From contig NZ_OAOQ01000001.1 of the NCBI RefSeq assembly GCF_900207575.1, forward strand, positions 124,001 to 188,000: a DNA stretch of 64,000 bases, given 5' to 3'. The DNA comes from Cereibacter ovatus (lineage in GTDB: Bacteria > Pseudomonadota > Alphaproteobacteria > Rhodobacterales > Rhodobacteraceae). The translations under genes and the position numbers were made by a program. Below, one piece after another: positions 48,578 through 58,477 of this stretch; within the stretch, counting starts at the first letter, position 1, and every line of letters begins with the position of its first letter. Below the pieces are notes generated by a model. That model was not told the DNA's origin and ran no database searches. It was given only the letters and a program-made list of their open reading frames with translations.

Positions 48578-49345
48578 ATGCCGCTCGAACTGATAACCAT
48601 CCCCTGTCTGAGCGACAATTATGCCTTCCTTGTGCATGATCGCGAAAGCGGCGCGACGGCGGCGGTGGATGTGCCTGAGGCCGGGCCGATCATGGCAGAG
48701 CTGTCACAGCGGGGCTGGCGGCTTTCCGACATCATCCTTACCCACCACCATTCCGACCATGTCGCCGGGGTCGAGGCGTTGCGCGACCAGACCGGCGCGC
48801 GGGTGCTGGGGGCTGCGGCCGACGCGCATCGTCTGCCCCGTCTGGACCTTGCCTTGTCCGAAGGCGCCAGCGTCCCCCTTGGCCCCGAGACCGCCCGCGT
48901 GATCGAGGTTCCGGGCCATACCATCGGCCATATCGCGATTCACTTTCCCGAAAGCGGCTATGTCTTTACCGGCGACAGCCTGATGGCGATGGGCTGCGGG
49001 CGGCTTTTCGAGGGCACGCCCGCGATGATGTGGGCCAGCCTGCGCAAACTTGCAGCGATGCCGCCCGCGACGCTGGTCTGTTCGGGCCATGAATATACCG
49101 CCGCGAACATGCGCTTCGCACAGGCCCTTGAACCGGAAAATCCTGCACTTATGTTGCGCGCCGATGCCATCCTTGCGGCCCGCTCGGCGGGCCTTCCCAC
49201 CGTTCCTTCCCGACTTTCGGACGAAATCGCCACCAATCCGTTCCTTCGGGCCTCTGATCCGGTGCTGAAGGCGGTGGTTGGCATGGCGGATGCAGGCGAT
49301 GCCGAGGTTTTCGCCGCAATCCGCGCCCGAAAGGACAAATTCTGA
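48578..49345 (+). CDS. gloB: Hydroxyacylglutathione hydrolase (glyoxalase II)
   Basis: This 255-residue metallo-beta-lactamase-fold enzyme hydrolyses S-lactoylglutathione to lactate and glutathione. The dinuclear metal motif THHHSDH (55-61) is intact, followed by the downstream ligands in [26 protein letters not shown] and VCSGHEYT. The C-terminal segment with NPFLR and RKDKF binds glutathione in the family. The start is the ATG at 48578, preceded by CCAGGAGAGACC. Confidence 0.95.
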   Translation: MPLELITIPCLSDNYAFLVHDRESGATAAVDVPEAGPIMAELSQRGWRLSDIILTHHHSDHVAGVEALRDQTGARVLGAAADAHRLPRLDLALSEGASVPLGPETARVIEVPGHTIGHIAIHFPESGYVFTGDSLMAMGCGRLFEGTPAMMWASLRKLAAMPPATLVCSGHEYTAANMRFAQALEPENPALMLRADAILAARSAGLPTVPSRLSDEIATNPFLRASDPVLKAVVGMADAGDAEVFAAIRARKDKF

Positions 49346-49512
49346 CGTCTCGACGAACGGACGATCACTTTTTGCAAACGGGCTGCCGGAAAGCGAAGGA
49401 AACGGGAAATAACACTTGAAGGCCGGCAAAGAAAACCGAACTTTAATCCTTATGAGGCCATGGTTGGAGGAGCCATCCGCCCCTCCGGCCCGCAGGACAG
49501 GAGCACCAGATC

Positions 49513-51828
49513 GTGCCATCTTTTTCGACCACCCTCGAGCAAGCCATCCATGGCGCTCTGGCGCTTGCGAACGCCCGCCGTCATGAACTCGCCACGCTGG
49601 AACATCTGCTTCTTGCGCTGATCGACGAGCCCGACGCCTCGCGCGTGATGAAGGCCTGTTCGGTCGATCTGGACGAGTTGCGCAAGACGCTCGTCGATTT
49701 CATCGACGACGACCTGTCGACCCTTGTCACCACCGTCGAAGGGTCCGAAGCGGTGCCTACGGCCGCGTTCCAGCGCGTGATCCAGCGCGCGGCGATCCAT
49801 GTCCAGTCCTCGGGCCGGACCGAGGTCACCGGCGCCAATGTGTTGGTGGCGATCTTTGCCGAACGCGAATCCAACGCGGCCTATTTCCTTCAGGAACAGG
49901 ACATGACCCGCTATGATGCGGTCAATTTCATCGCGCATGGCGTGGCGAAAGACCCCTCCTATGGCGAGCCGCGTTCTGTCAGCGGTGCGGAAGAACATCA
50001 CGAGACCCCGAAAGCCGAAGCCGGTGAAGCGAAGGAGTCCGCGTTGTCCAAGTATTGCGTCGATCTGAACGTGAAAGCCCGCAAGGGCGACGTGGACCCG
50101 CTGATCGGCCGCGAACAGGAAGTCGAACGCTGCATTCAGGTGCTGTGCCGTCGCCGCAAGAACAACCCGCTTCTGGTGGGCGATCCCGGCGTGGGCAAGA
50201 CCGCCATCGCCGAAGGGCTGGCGCGCAAGATCGTGAACGGTGAGACGCCCGAGATTCTGGCCCACGCCACGATCTTCTCGCTCGACATGGGGGCGCTTCT
50301 GGCCGGCACGCGCTACCGCGGCGATTTCGAGGAACGCCTGAAGGCCGTGGTGAAAGAGATGGAGGATCATCCCGACGCGATCCTGTTCATCGACGAGATC
50401 CATACCGTGATCGGCGCTGGTGCCACCTCGGGCGGGGCGATGGATGCCTCGAACCTGCTGAAGCCTGCTTTGCAGGGTGGCAAGCTGCGCTGCATGGGCA
50501 GCACGACCTACAAGGAATACCGCCAGCACTTCGAGAAGGACCGCGCGCTGTCGCGCCGGTTCCAGAAGATCGATGTGAACGAGCCTTCGGTCGAAGACAG
50601 CGTGAAGATCCTGATGGGCCTGAAACCCTATTTCGAGGAACATCACGACCTGCGCTACACCCACGATGCAATCCGCTCGGCGGTGGAACTGTCGGCGCGC
50701 TACATCCATGACCGCAAGCTGCCCGACAAGGCGATCGACGTGATCGACGAGGCCGGGGCCGCCCAGCATCTGCTGGCCGACAGCAAGCGCCGCAAGACCA
50801 TCGGCCCGAAAGAGATCGAGGCCGTGGTGGCCAAGATCGCCCGCATCCCCCCGAAAAGCGTCTCGAAAGACGATGCCGAGGTGTTGCGCGATCTGGAAAA
50901 GACGCTCAAGCGGGTGGTGTTCGGTCAGGACAAGGCGATCGAGGCGCTGTCCTCGGCGATCAAGCTGGCACGGGCGGGTCTGCGCGAGCCCGAAAAGCCG
51001 ATCGGCAACTATCTCTTTGCCGGCCCCACCGGTGTCGGCAAGACCGAGGTGGCCAAGCAGCTGGCGTCCATCCTTGGCGTGGAACTGCTGCGTTTCGACA
51101 TGTCGGAATACATGGAGAAACATGCCGTTTCGCGTCTGATCGGGGCGCCTCCGGGCTATGTCGGTTTCGATCAGGGCGGGATGCTGACCGATGGCGTCGA
51201 CCAGCATCCGCATTGCGTGCTGCTGCTGGACGAAATGGAAAAGGCCCATCCGGATGTCTACAACATCCTGCTTCAAGTGATGGACCACGGCAAGCTGACC
51301 GATCACAACGGCCGAACGGTCGATTTCCGCAACGTGATCCTGATCATGACCTCGAACGCGGGGGCTGCGGAACTGGCTAAGTCGGCGATTGGCTTCGGCC
51401 GCGACCGCCGCACGGGTGAGGATACGGCTGCGATCGAGCGGACCTTCACCCCCGAATTCCGCAACCGTCTGGACGCAGTGATTTCCTTCGCGCCGCTGGG
51501 CAAAGAGATCATCCTTCAGGTGGTCGAAAAGTTCGTGCTGCAACTCGAAGCGCAGTTGATGGACCGCGGCGTGCATATCGAACTCTCGCCGGAAGCGGCG
51601 GCCTGGCTGGGCGACAAGGGCTATGACGACAAGATGGGTGCGCGTCCGCTGGGCCGCGTGATCCAGGAACACATCAAGAAGCCGCTGGCCGAGGAACTTC
51701 TGTTCGGCCGTCTGGTGAAGGGTGGGTTGGTGCAGGTCGGAGTGAAAGACGATGCGATCGATCTGCGCATCGAAGAGCCGAAGCCGAGACTGACCGGATC
51801 GAAGCCTCCGCTTCTGACAGCGGAATGA
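49513..51828 (+). CDS. clpA: ATP-dependent Clp protease ATP-binding subunit ClpA
   Basis: This 771-residue AAA+ unfoldase feeds substrates to ClpP. It starts with GTG and the ClpA N-domain ([20 protein letters not shown]). The two ATPase modules have Walker [14 protein letters not shown] and [13 protein letters not shown] and Walker [15 protein letters not shown] and [14 protein letters not shown]. The adaptor gene clpS, often directly upstream, is absent here. A linker of acidic residues lies between the N-domain and the first ATPase domain. AGGAGCACC lies about 9 bases before the start. Confidence 0.97.
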   Translation: MPSFSTTLEQAIHGALALANARRHELATLEHLLLALIDEPDASRVMKACSVDLDELRKTLVDFIDDDLSTLVTTVEGSEAVPTAAFQRVIQRAAIHVQSSGRTEVTGANVLVAIFAERESNAAYFLQEQDMTRYDAVNFIAHGVAKDPSYGEPRSVSGAEEHHETPKAEAGEAKESALSKYCVDLNVKARKGDVDPLIGREQEVERCIQVLCRRRKNNPLLVGDPGVGKTAIAEGLARKIVNGETPEILAHATIFSLDMGALLAGTRYRGDFEERLKAVVKEMEDHPDAILFIDEIHTVIGAGATSGGAMDASNLLKPALQGGKLRCMGSTTYKEYRQHFEKDRALSRRFQKIDVNEPSVEDSVKILMGLKPYFEEHHDLRYTHDAIRSAVELSARYIHDRKLPDKAIDVIDEAGAAQHLLADSKRRKTIGPKEIEAVVAKIARIPPKSVSKDDAEVLRDLEKTLKRVVFGQDKAIEALSSAIKLARAGLREPEKPIGNYLFAGPTGVGKTEVAKQLASILGVELLRFDMSEYMEKHAVSRLIGAPPGYVGFDQGGMLTDGVDQHPHCVLLLDEMEKAHPDVYNILLQVMDHGKLTDHNGRTVDFRNVILIMTSNAGAAELAKSAIGFGRDRRTGEDTAAIERTFTPEFRNRLDAVISFAPLGKEIILQVVEKFVLQLEAQLMDRGVHIELSPEAAAWLGDKGYDDKMGARPLGRVIQEHIKKPLAEELLFGRLVKGGLVQVGVKDDAIDLRIEEPKPRLTGSKPPLLTAE

Positions 51829-51916
51829 CCTCCGCGCGGGGAACCCCTCCGGGCGTGCGCCGGAAACCCGCTTCTGAAGTCGTAAGGCATGTCGAGTGAC
51901 AGGCTACGAACCAAAC

Positions 51917-51948
51917 AAATCTGCCGGCCTTCGCGCCGGCAGATTTTT
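51917..51948 (+). terminator. Rho-independent terminator of clpA
   Basis: A 12-bp stem (AAATCTGCCGGC/GCCGGCAGATTT) with a CTTCGC loop ends in TTTTT. It lies about 90 bases after the clpA stop and marks the edge of the accessory island. Confidence 0.9.
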
Positions 51949-52496
51949 GATTCTGCACCGTGTCGCCGACGGAAGCTTCCGGCCCAAGGACAGCCACCGT
52001 GGTTCCGACTGAATTTTCCGGCTCATGCACAGGATCGGCGGGAAGGTCCGCTCTCGGGCGAAGGGTTCGTGTTTCTTATGAATGTTCCATTTGACCCAAG
52101 CATCCAGTGTCGGTAGCGGGTTCTGCTTTTGACCCAGCGAACGAAGGCGCAGAGCGCGTCGGCGCGCCTCTCCATCATGTGGCTTGCGACTGCGTATCCC
52201 GACTCGACCGCAAAAACCGAGATGAACGGCTGCGGCGACCGGGATGGTGGCAACGATGGTGTCGCTCTCAATGGTGCCCGGCACAAAGCGCAGGTCGCAA
52301 AGCCCCCCCGCGACGACTGGCAACTGCGGGCAGCCCCCCGCAAGTTTTGGCCGGGAGGGCGCTACAGGATGCTGCCGTTCAACCGTAAGGAACTGCATCC
52401 AAAACAGTATTCGCCGTCTCCGCCGCATTGAATTGAAGCGTTTCTGATGGGCGCGGTGCCTGCGACAAGGTTTGCAGCATCGGATCATCTGTCCAC
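51949..52496. other. Unassigned left edge of the IS-rich island
   Basis: This stretch has several open frames on both strands, none with a start, ribosome site and codon pattern that fit together. A minus frame reads VAGGLCDLRFVPGTIESDTI and a plus frame reads VSLSMVPGTKRRSQSPPATT over the same bases; at most one of them can be real. The segment may be part of another decayed insertion sequence, but none could be identified. Confidence 0.4.
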
Positions 52497-52577
52497 TCAA
52501 CCTTTTTGTCTGACGAATGACATGACGGTTTCGACGGGTCGGCGCCCCATGTTGCGGTAGCCGAGATGCGGCCGTTC
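52497..52577 (-). pseudogene. C-terminal fragment of an IS481/IS3-type transposase
   Basis: The minus strand reads RPHLGYRNMGRRPVETVMSF and ends VRQKG followed by TGA at 52497. RPHxGYRNMGRRP is the usual C-terminal end of an IS481-type integrase-core transposase. Everything upstream of about 52577 is missing, replaced by IS66 sequence on the other strand. Confidence 0.7.
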
Positions 52578-52580
52578 CCG

Positions 52581-53363
52581 AAAGCCTGCCGCGCGTCGAG
52601 CGCGTGCTTACGCCCGACAGCATCGCCTGCCCCTGCGGTTGTGGAGACATGATGCGGACCGGCGAAAACCGCACTGAACGGCTGGACTACATCCCGGCAT
52701 CCCGGCGCGTTATCCGGTCATTGTCACGATACGCCTGAAATACGCCTTGCCCAAGGGGCGCGCTGATGGTGCAGGCCAAGGCACCCGCACGTCTGCTGGA
52801 AGGCAGTTGGCCGACCGCGGCGCTGCGGGTGCGGATCGCCGTCTCCGAGCATTCCGCGCACATGCCGCTGAACCGGCAGGCCGTTGCGATGGCGCGGCAT
52901 GGGGGGCGATCAATGGGTCCGGCCTCTGGATGGTGCGCACCGGCGCGCTGATCGCCCCGGTGGTCGAGCACATGGCAATGCGGCTGATGGCGGACAGCTC
53001 TCGCCTTTCTGTGGATGAGACCACCGCCCCGCTGCCGGCCCCGGGGAAGATCAAGTCCAAGACCGGCTATCTCTGGGCCGTCTTGCGGGATGATCGGGCA
53101 GGGGCGGCGGCGCCCCGCCGGGCGTGGTGTTCCATTACCGGCCCGGGTGCAAAGGCGAATTTGCCGCTGAAATCCTCGACGGCGTTAATGGCACGATCCA
53201 GGTTGATGCCACTGGTGTCTATTCCCATCTGGCCACCCCCGAGCGGGTCGGAGGTGATCCGCTACAGTGCGCCTTCTGCTGGGCGGACCGCGCAAACTGA
53301 TCACGGCCAAGCCCCAGAAGGGATGGCCCATCGTGAACGAGGCCCTTTTGCACATCGCGCCCG
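52581..53363 (+). pseudogene. IS66-family transposase (TnpC) remnant
   Basis: Segments of an IS66 TnpC occur in order but in different frames. They are CPCGCGDMMRTGENRTERLD, APARLLEGSWPTAALRVRIA, SEHSAHMPLNRQAVAMARHG, then LSVDETTAPLPAPGKIKSK, KTGYLWAVLRDDRAG, NGTIQVDATGVYSHLATPER and LITAKPQKGWPIVNEALLHI. Frameshifts and stops break it at several points (about 52735, 52950, 53110 and 53280). The C-terminal third and the tnpA and tnpB genes are missing. It is non-functional. Confidence 0.88.
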
Positions 53364-53392
53364 GCCCCCCTGTCAGGGAAGTTGTCGCCCGC

Positions 53393-53660
53393 TCTGATAC
53401 CGAAAGTGTCTTGGTGAGGCGGGCGGGACAGGACAACGAGTTGGCGTATTCACCGGAACGAAAGGCGGCGGTTCTCGCAAAGATGCTGCCGCCGCACAGC
53501 ATGCCCTTGGGCCAGTTGGCCAAGGAGGAAGGGATCAGTGTCGCGACGCTCGCCAAGTGGCGGGGGAGGCGCGAGCAAAGGGCCGGCTCCTTCCCGATGC
53601 GAATACCGGGCTCGAGGGCTGGACCTCCGAGGACAAGCTGGCGGCGGTGATCGGAGAGCC
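53393..53660 (+). pseudogene. IS3-family OrfA, 5' part (interrupted)
   Basis: The reading SDTESVLVRRAGQDNELAYS then PERKAAVLAKMLPPHSMPLG and QLAKEEGISVATLAKWRG is the helix-turn-helix region of an IS3-type OrfA. A shift near 53570 moves the reading to GRLLPDANTGLEGWTSEDKL and AAVIGE, where the IS110 element begins. It continues at 55051. Confidence 0.75.
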
Positions 53661-53745
53661 ATGGTGCCGCCATTGATGGAGTGGATGGCTCCCGCTCCCG
53701 GCATCGCAATGTGCCAAATTGGGTGCTGTCAACCGAACCCATGAA

Positions 53746-53758
53746 GGGAGCCATCCAT
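53746..53758 (+). repeat. 13-base direct repeat, left copy
   Basis: GGGAGCCATCCAT occurs just before the IS110 transposase start and again at 55022-55034 near the right end of the element. It may be part of the subterminal sequences used by the IS110 transposase or its bridge RNA, or a by-product of insertion. Confidence 0.4.
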
Positions 53759-54774
53759 GCAGGAGATTACCACGGTCGGGCTCGATCTGGCCAAGAACGT
53801 GTTCCAGGTTCACGCCATTGATGCGGAGGGCGCGGTTGTGATCCGGCGCCAGATCCGACGGGCGCAACTGCTGCTGTTCTTCTCGCGCCTGGCCCCGTGT
53901 CTGATCGGCATCGAGGCCTGCGCCGGGGCGCATTATTGGGCGCGAGAGCTGACGAAGCTCGGCCATGAGGTGCGGCTGATCCCGCCCTCTTACGTCAAGC
54001 CCTTCGTCAAGCGGGGCAAGACCGACGCTGCCGACGCCGAGGCGATCTGCACGGTCGTGACCCAACCCACGATGAGGTTCGTGCCGATGAAAAGCGAGCT
54101 GCAGCAGGCGGTTTTGATGAGCCATCGAGCACGCGATTTCCTCGTCCGCCAGCTGACTCAGCTTGCCAACGCGATCCGCGCTCATCTGGGGGAATTCGGT
54201 TTGGTCGTGCCGAAAGGCGTCCACAACATGGGCCGTCTCCTTGCCGAGGCGGAGGCGGCGGATCTGCCGCCAGAGGCCCGAATGCCGCTTGATCTGCTGG
54301 TCGGGCCATTCAGCGACACGAAGACACGTATCGACGCGATCACCTCGACGCGATCACCGCCGATCTGCGCCGAGCCGCGGAGGAGGACGAGACGGCACGG
54401 CGGCTGCAAACGATGCCGGGCATTGGCCCGATCACCGCCAGCATTTTGGCCGCCACGCTGCCAGACGTGTCGGCTTTCCGCTCGGCCCGCGATCTGTCGG
54501 CTTGGCTGGGCCTGACGCCCAAACCACATTCGAGCGGAGGAAAAGAGCGGCTGGGGGCAATCTCCAAAATGGGCAACCGCTATATCCGGCGGTTGCTCTA
54601 CCTTGGCGCCATGGGGTGATTGCCACCCGCAAACGCGCAGACCCAGGCGAGGACTGGCTGGGACGCATGCTGGGGAAGAAGCCGCTGAAGCTTGTGGCCA
54701 TCGCGCTGGCCAACCGCATGGCGCGACAGATCTGGGCAATGCTGCGAACGGGCGAGTCTTGGCGAGCGGTGTAA
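53757..54774 (+). pseudogene. IS110-family transposase, frameshifted
   Basis: The N-terminal half is intact. It contains the DEDD-type RuvC-like residues in TVGLDLAKNVFQVHA, GIEACAGAHYWARELTKLGH and KTDAADAEAI. A 14-base tandem duplication at 54331-54358 shifts the frame; the reading resumes with ETARRLQTMPGIGPITASIL and ends at a GGGG run (54613-54616). There a second shift leads to ATRKRADPGEDWLGRMLGKK and WAMLRTGESWRAV. The two lesions make it a clear pseudogene. Confidence 0.92.
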
Positions 54775-55021
54775 GGACACAAATTCCGGGCTGCGCGCGG
54801 TCTGATCGAAATGGCGAGGGCAAAGTGAGATGATGGCAAACTGACGGACAAGAGACAGGGACACCCCGTTCGGACCAGAGCGCAATCAAGCGCGTGCCAT
54901 TGATAGGGACCCGAGCCTCATGCGGACGGTCATCAGGGCGCGCGGGCACACCGCAGACGAGACGCCGAATACATGACCGCACCCGACCAGTTGCCGAAAA
55001 TCACAGCCCCCCTTGTCACGC

Positions 55022-55034
55022 GGGAGCCATCCAT
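55022..55034 (+). repeat. 13-base direct repeat, right copy
   Basis: This is the second copy of GGGAGCCATCCAT, found 17 bases before the point where the interrupted IS3 OrfA resumes. Confidence 0.4.
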
Positions 55035-55050
55035 ACATGGGCCGAGGACA

Positions 55051-55362
55051 ATGGCGAGCGGCGCGCTCAACGAGGCCGAACTGGGTGAATACTGCCGGCG
55101 CCGCGGCATCTACCGCGAGCAACTCGTCGTGTGGCGCGAGGTCTGCGCGCGGGCCAACGACTGGGAACGGGCGGCCAGCACCCGGATCGCACGCGAGACG
55201 CGCGACGACAAGAAGCCCATCCAGCAATGAGGCGGATCAGGCGGCCTTCCAGTGGAAGGACGCCCTGCCGAATGAGTGCGAACTGGCACGCAAGGAGTAG
55301 GCGCTTGCCGAAGCGGCCGCGCTGATGATCCTGCGAAAAAAGGCCGAAGCGATCCTGGGATG
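55051..55362 (+). pseudogene. IS3-family OrfA, 3' part
   Basis: The reading resumes with ALNEAELGEYCRRRGIYREQ and LVVWREVCARAND. After a stop and a frame change it ends with ALAEAAALMILRKKAEAILG. This is the C-terminal part of the OrfA whose start lies left of the IS110 element. Stops at 55227 and 55300 confirm decay. Confidence 0.75.
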
Positions 55363-55464
55363 ACGCGCGGTCCGGCACAGCCGGATCGGGCCGTCCGGTG
55401 GGCGGACCGAAGCACGTCATGCCCCGAGCCCCTGCGAGGGGCGGGGAGAGGGAGGCGTGCAGGA

Positions 55465-56057
55465 ATGACGCCCGCCTCGGATCGCCGGCACATCGCCGCC
55501 CTCAAGCGTGCGGTCTGGTCCGAGAGGTGCCTGACCAGCCCGCTCGTGCTCCATGCGGACAACGGCAGCCCGATGAAGGGCGCCACCATGAAAGTGACGA
55601 TGGAGCGGCTGGGCGTGATTGCCTCCTTCAGCCGACCGCGGGTGTCGAACGACAATCCGTTCTCCGAGGCGCTGTTCCGGACCTGCAAGTACACGCCGAA
55701 TGGCCTTGTCACGGCTTCGCGATGATCGACGGGGCGCGGGCCTGGGTCCAGAGCTTCGTGCGCTGGTACAACACCGAGCATCGTCACAGCGCGATCCGCT
55801 TCGTGACGCCCGATCAGCGCCACCGCGGCGAGGACAAGGCGCTGCTCGCCGAGCGCGACCGTGTCTACCAGCAGGCCCGCGCCGCGCATCCGGAACGGTG
55901 GTCAGGAAAAACCCGCAACTGGCAACCCATCGGCGCGGTCTGGCTGAACCCCGAGCGGCCCGATGTCGGGCGCGGAGGCCATGGGTCCGCCGCCGCCAGC
56001 TTCATGGGGGAGCGCGTCGGCGGACCCATGGCCGGGTCGGCTGAACGAGCGGCATGA
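55465..56057 (+). pseudogene. IS3-family OrfB, C-terminal half, frameshifted
   Basis: From ATG 55465 the frame reads LVLHADNGSPMKGATMKVTM, then SFSRPRVSNDNPFSEALFRT. These correspond to the second Asp and the Asn/Asp-rich region of the IS3 integrase core. A 1-base deletion near 55700 moves the reading into ARAWVQSFVRWYNTEHRHSA and PERPDVGRGG. The first half of OrfB, with its first catalytic Asp, is absent. Confidence 0.85.
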
Positions 56058-56098
56058 AAATAAGAGCAGGCGACAACTCCTTTGACAAACACCGCAGG

Positions 56099-56209
56099 CT
56101 ACAAGGTCGCGCCTGCCATCAAAGGGGCCGACCCGGTATCACCACGAAAATCCTCGGGCTGATTGCAGCCCTTCCGCAACGCGTCCAGCAGTTCGTTGGA
56201 AATCGTCAT
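56099..56209 (-). pseudogene. N-terminal fragment of an IS256-family transposase
   Basis: A 36-codon minus-strand frame starts MTISNELLDALRKGCNQPED, which resembles the start of IS256-type transposases (MTISNELLDELL…KPEDLLG). It stops after DFRGDTGSAPLMAGATL. The catalytic domain is missing, so only a stub remains. Confidence 0.6.
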
Positions 56210-56329
56210 CGTTCTGGCTCCTCTCTGGAAGCATGGATCAGATCACCGAGACACAGAAGGTCGGACGCGCGCGTGGCCACTTGCAGATCTGTCAGCACGT
56301 TCCGGGCCATGCCGACGGCTGGATCTGCT

Positions 56330-56551
56330 TCACCTCGCTGTCAAATAGCCCTCAATGGGTGAACGCGCGCGCCTGATGGCGATGGACGAAGTTCCGGAGG
56401 CGCCCGTAGTGCGGGGGCTGTGGAATGCGCCAACCGGCCCGCCCACGACGACGTCAGTGCCAGAGTCCCCTGCGAACCCCTTGGCGATCATCGCATCACG
56501 CAGCTCAATGGCCCGGTCAGCCCCCTTGCCAGCGGGTTCCGCGCAAAGCTT
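56330..56551 (-). CDS. Hypothetical ORF at the right edge of the island
   Basis: The frame from ATG 56551 (MKLCAEPAGKGADRAIELRD) to 56330 encodes 73 residues with a protein-like N-terminus and a Ser/Gly/Thr-rich end. There is no clear ribosome site and no recognisable family. It is more likely a remnant of a mobile-element passenger than a functional gene. Confidence 0.2.
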   Translation of the reverse strand, partial: KLCAEPAGKGADRAIELRDAMIAKGFAGDSGTDVVVGGPVGAFHSPRTTGASGTSSIAIRRARSPIEGYLTAR

Positions 56552-56595
56552 CATCCACTTTAGGAGCGAGTGCGAACTCACCCCGGGGGATGGCG

Positions 56596-57774
56596 CTATT
56601 GCAGGTAGGGCATCGGGTCGACGCTTTCGAACCCCTTGCGAACCTCGAAATGCACGAAGGCGGGGCTGGCTGCCCGCACCACCGCAATCTGCTGGCCGCG
56701 CTTGACCGAGGCGCCCTTGGCCACCTTGATGCCGTCGATATTGGCATAGACCGTCAACAGGTTGTCGGGGTGACGGATCACCAGAATCGGCACCTGATCG
56801 GTGTCCTGCGTGATCGCCGCCACCGTCCCGTCTGCCGCCGCACTGACCGGCGCACCCGCCGAGGCGGCGATGTCGATGCCGTCGTTCTTCTTCTTCACAT
56901 AACCGCGGATGATCGAGCCCTGCACCGGGAACCCCAGCCGCGAGGCCGAGGCCGCCGTTCGCTGTGCGCCCAGATCGGGCGAAGCCGGTTGGCCCGCCGC
57001 GGGCGCCGAGGCGCGGGCGGTCTGTTCGGCGGGAAGCGGCTTGGCGGCCGAAGGCGGCGTGGGGGTGGGCGAGCCGGCCCCCGGCACCGTCACTGCCGTC
57101 CGGGTCTGGGGCGGCGCTTCGGCCGCGGTCGGGATGATCAGATACTGCCCCTCGCGCACCGCAAGATCGGTGCCCAGCCCGTTCCAGTCCGCCAGCGCCT
57201 TGGGCGAGACATTGTAGCTGCGCGCAATGGAATAGGCGGTCTCTCCGCGCACGACGCGGTGGCGCACAGGCTCGTCCGCGGTCCGGGCGGCTGCGGGCGC
57301 GGGCGCCGCGGGAACCGGCGCCGCGGCCGGTTCGGCGCGGTCCAGCGCCGTCGTTGCGATGGCCGTCACATCCAGCCCGCGCGCAGGCGCGGCCACCGTC
57401 GCGGCTGCCAGTGCCGGTTCGGCCGTCACCCGTTGCGGCAGCGCCACGATCTCGCCCTGACGCAGCGGTGCCTGTGGATTCAAGGCGTTATAACGCGCGA
57501 CCGCCACCGGATCGAGTCCCACCCGCGACGACAGCGAGGCCACCGTGTCGCCCCGCTGGGCCACGGCCACCTGATAGTTGGGATAGGAAATGACGCCGCG
57601 CGCATCGGGGCGCGGGCGCGGTGCGGTCGCCCTTTGCGCAGCCGCCGCGGTGTTCAGCGCCCCGGGCCGGGTCCGAAGATCCCAATCCATCGACTGCATG
57701 CCGGTGCAAGAGGCCAGAACGGTCAGTGATGCCGTCAGGCACAACGCTCGTGCGAGCGGGGGACGATGGAACAT
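56596..57774 (-). CDS. nlpD: NlpD/EnvC-like LysM lipoprotein with inactive M23 domain
   Basis: This 392-residue protein has a lipoprotein signal with lipobox cysteine C23 (LASC). It carries two LysM-like repeats (VAQRGDTVASLSSRVGLDPV and RVVRGETAYSIARSYNVSPK), an Ala/Pro-rich linker and a C-terminal LytM/M23 fold (about 280-392). The catalytic ligands are altered: NDGIDIA replaces HxGxDxA, and the YAHxS position reads ANIDG. It should therefore regulate an amidase in cell division rather than cut peptidoglycan. surE-pcm-nlpD is a conserved cluster in proteobacteria. Confidence 0.9.
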   Translation of the reverse strand: MFHRPPLARALCLTASLTVLASCTGMQSMDWDLRTRPGALNTAAAAQRATAPRPRPDARGVISYPNYQVAVAQRGDTVASLSSRVGLDPVAVARYNALNPQAPLRQGEIVALPQRVTAEPALAAATVAAPARGLDVTAIATTALDRAEPAAAPVPAAPAPAAARTADEPVRHRVVRGETAYSIARSYNVSPKALADWNGLGTDLAVREGQYLIIPTAAEAPPQTRTAVTVPGAGSPTPTPPSAAKPLPAEQTARASAPAAGQPASPDLGAQRTAASASRLGFPVQGSIIRGYVKKKNDGIDIAASAGAPVSAAADGTVAAITQDTDQVPILVIRHPDNLLTVYANIDGIKVAKGASVKRGQQIAVVRAASPAFVHFEVRKGFESVDPMPYLQ

Positions 57775-57817
57775 GCTCTGCCTCTCGTCTTGCGCCCGGG
57801 TTGGTCCCGGGGCTGGT

Positions 57818-58477
57818 TCAGTCGGCGCCGATCCCCTCGACCAGCGGCACGAAGCGCACGGGGCGAAGTTCCTCGTAGTCGTAACCCTGTTCCAGCCGGG
57901 TGACCTTGATCAGGTTCTGCACCGCATCGGTCTGGCCGACAGGAACCACCATGATACCGCCGATCTTCAGTTGCGCCAATAGGGGGCCGGGGGGGTCTTC
58001 GGCCGCAGCCGTCACAAGGATGCGGTCGAAGGGCGCCTGTTCCGGCAGGCCGAAACTGCCGTCGGCGGCGAGTGCGGTGATGTTGGTCAGACCCAGCGCG
58101 CGGAACAGTTCGGTTGCCTCGCGCACCAGCCGGCGGTGGCGGTCCACGGTATAGACGCGGCGCGCAAGCTGGCTGAGGATCGCCGCCTGATAGCCAGAGC
58201 CTGTCCCCACCTCCAGCACCTTGTCGCGCGGGCTGATGTTCAGCGCCTGCGTCATCAGCCCCACGACCGAAGGCTGGCTGATGGTCTGGCCACAGGCGAT
58301 GGGCAGCGGCATGTCCTCATAGGCGCGTTCGGCAAACAGGCCCTTGACGAAGGCGCCTCGGTCGATCCGTTCCATCGCGTTCAGCACGCGCGCATCCGTC
58401 ACCCCGCGCGAACGCACCGCGAAAAGGAACCGCATCTTGCGTTCGGCGGGGTCCTTTTCGTCGGGCGTCTCGGTCAT
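57818..58477 (-). CDS. pcm: Protein-L-isoaspartate O-methyltransferase
   Basis: This 219-residue repair methyltransferase acts on isoaspartyl residues with S-adenosylmethionine. Motif [20 protein letters not shown] and the conserved [16 protein letters not shown] segment are present. It overlaps surE by 4 bases and is followed 43 bases later by nlpD, the standard order. Confidence 0.95.
   Translation of the reverse strand: MTETPDEKDPAERKMRFLFAVRSRGVTDARVLNAMERIDRGAFVKGLFAERAYEDMPLPIACGQTISQPSVVGLMTQALNISPRDKVLEVGTGSGYQAAILSQLARRVYTVDRHRRLVREATELFRALGLTNITALAADGSFGLPEQAPFDRILVTAAAEDPPGPLLAQLKIGGIMVVPVGQTDAVQNLIKVTRLEQGYDYEELRPVRFVPLVEGIGAD

Larger units (their letters stand above)
53661..55050 (+). 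mobile_element. IS110-family insertion sequence, decayed, nested in IS3
   Basis: A segment of about 1.39 kb with a pseudogenised IS110 transposase separates the two halves of an IS3 OrfA. The boundaries are inferred from the point at which the OrfA reading stops and resumes. IS110 elements lack conventional inverted repeats, so the ends cannot be set by eye. Confidence 0.65.
53380..56057 (+). mobile_element. IS3-family element interrupted by IS110 and deleted internally
   Basis: Two pieces of one IS3-type transposase gene pair flank an IS110 element. Its OrfA starts left of the insertion (YSPERKAAVLAKMLPPHSMP) and resumes right of it (ALNEAELGEYCRRRGIYREQ). OrfB survives only as its C-terminal half at 55465-56057. 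The outer ends are approximate because no inverted repeats could be fixed. Confidence 0.7.

Noticed and set aside
49346-49512. A heat-shock (sigma-32) promoter for clpA
   Set aside because: CTTGAA occurs near 49413, but no CCCCAT-type -10 lies at the right spacing, so the call would rest on one hexamer.
51949-52496. A gene on either strand, e.g. the 256-codon minus frame from 52674
   Set aside because: The frame runs across the IS481 and IS66 remnants and the clpA terminator, so it cannot be one gene; no part could be matched to a family.
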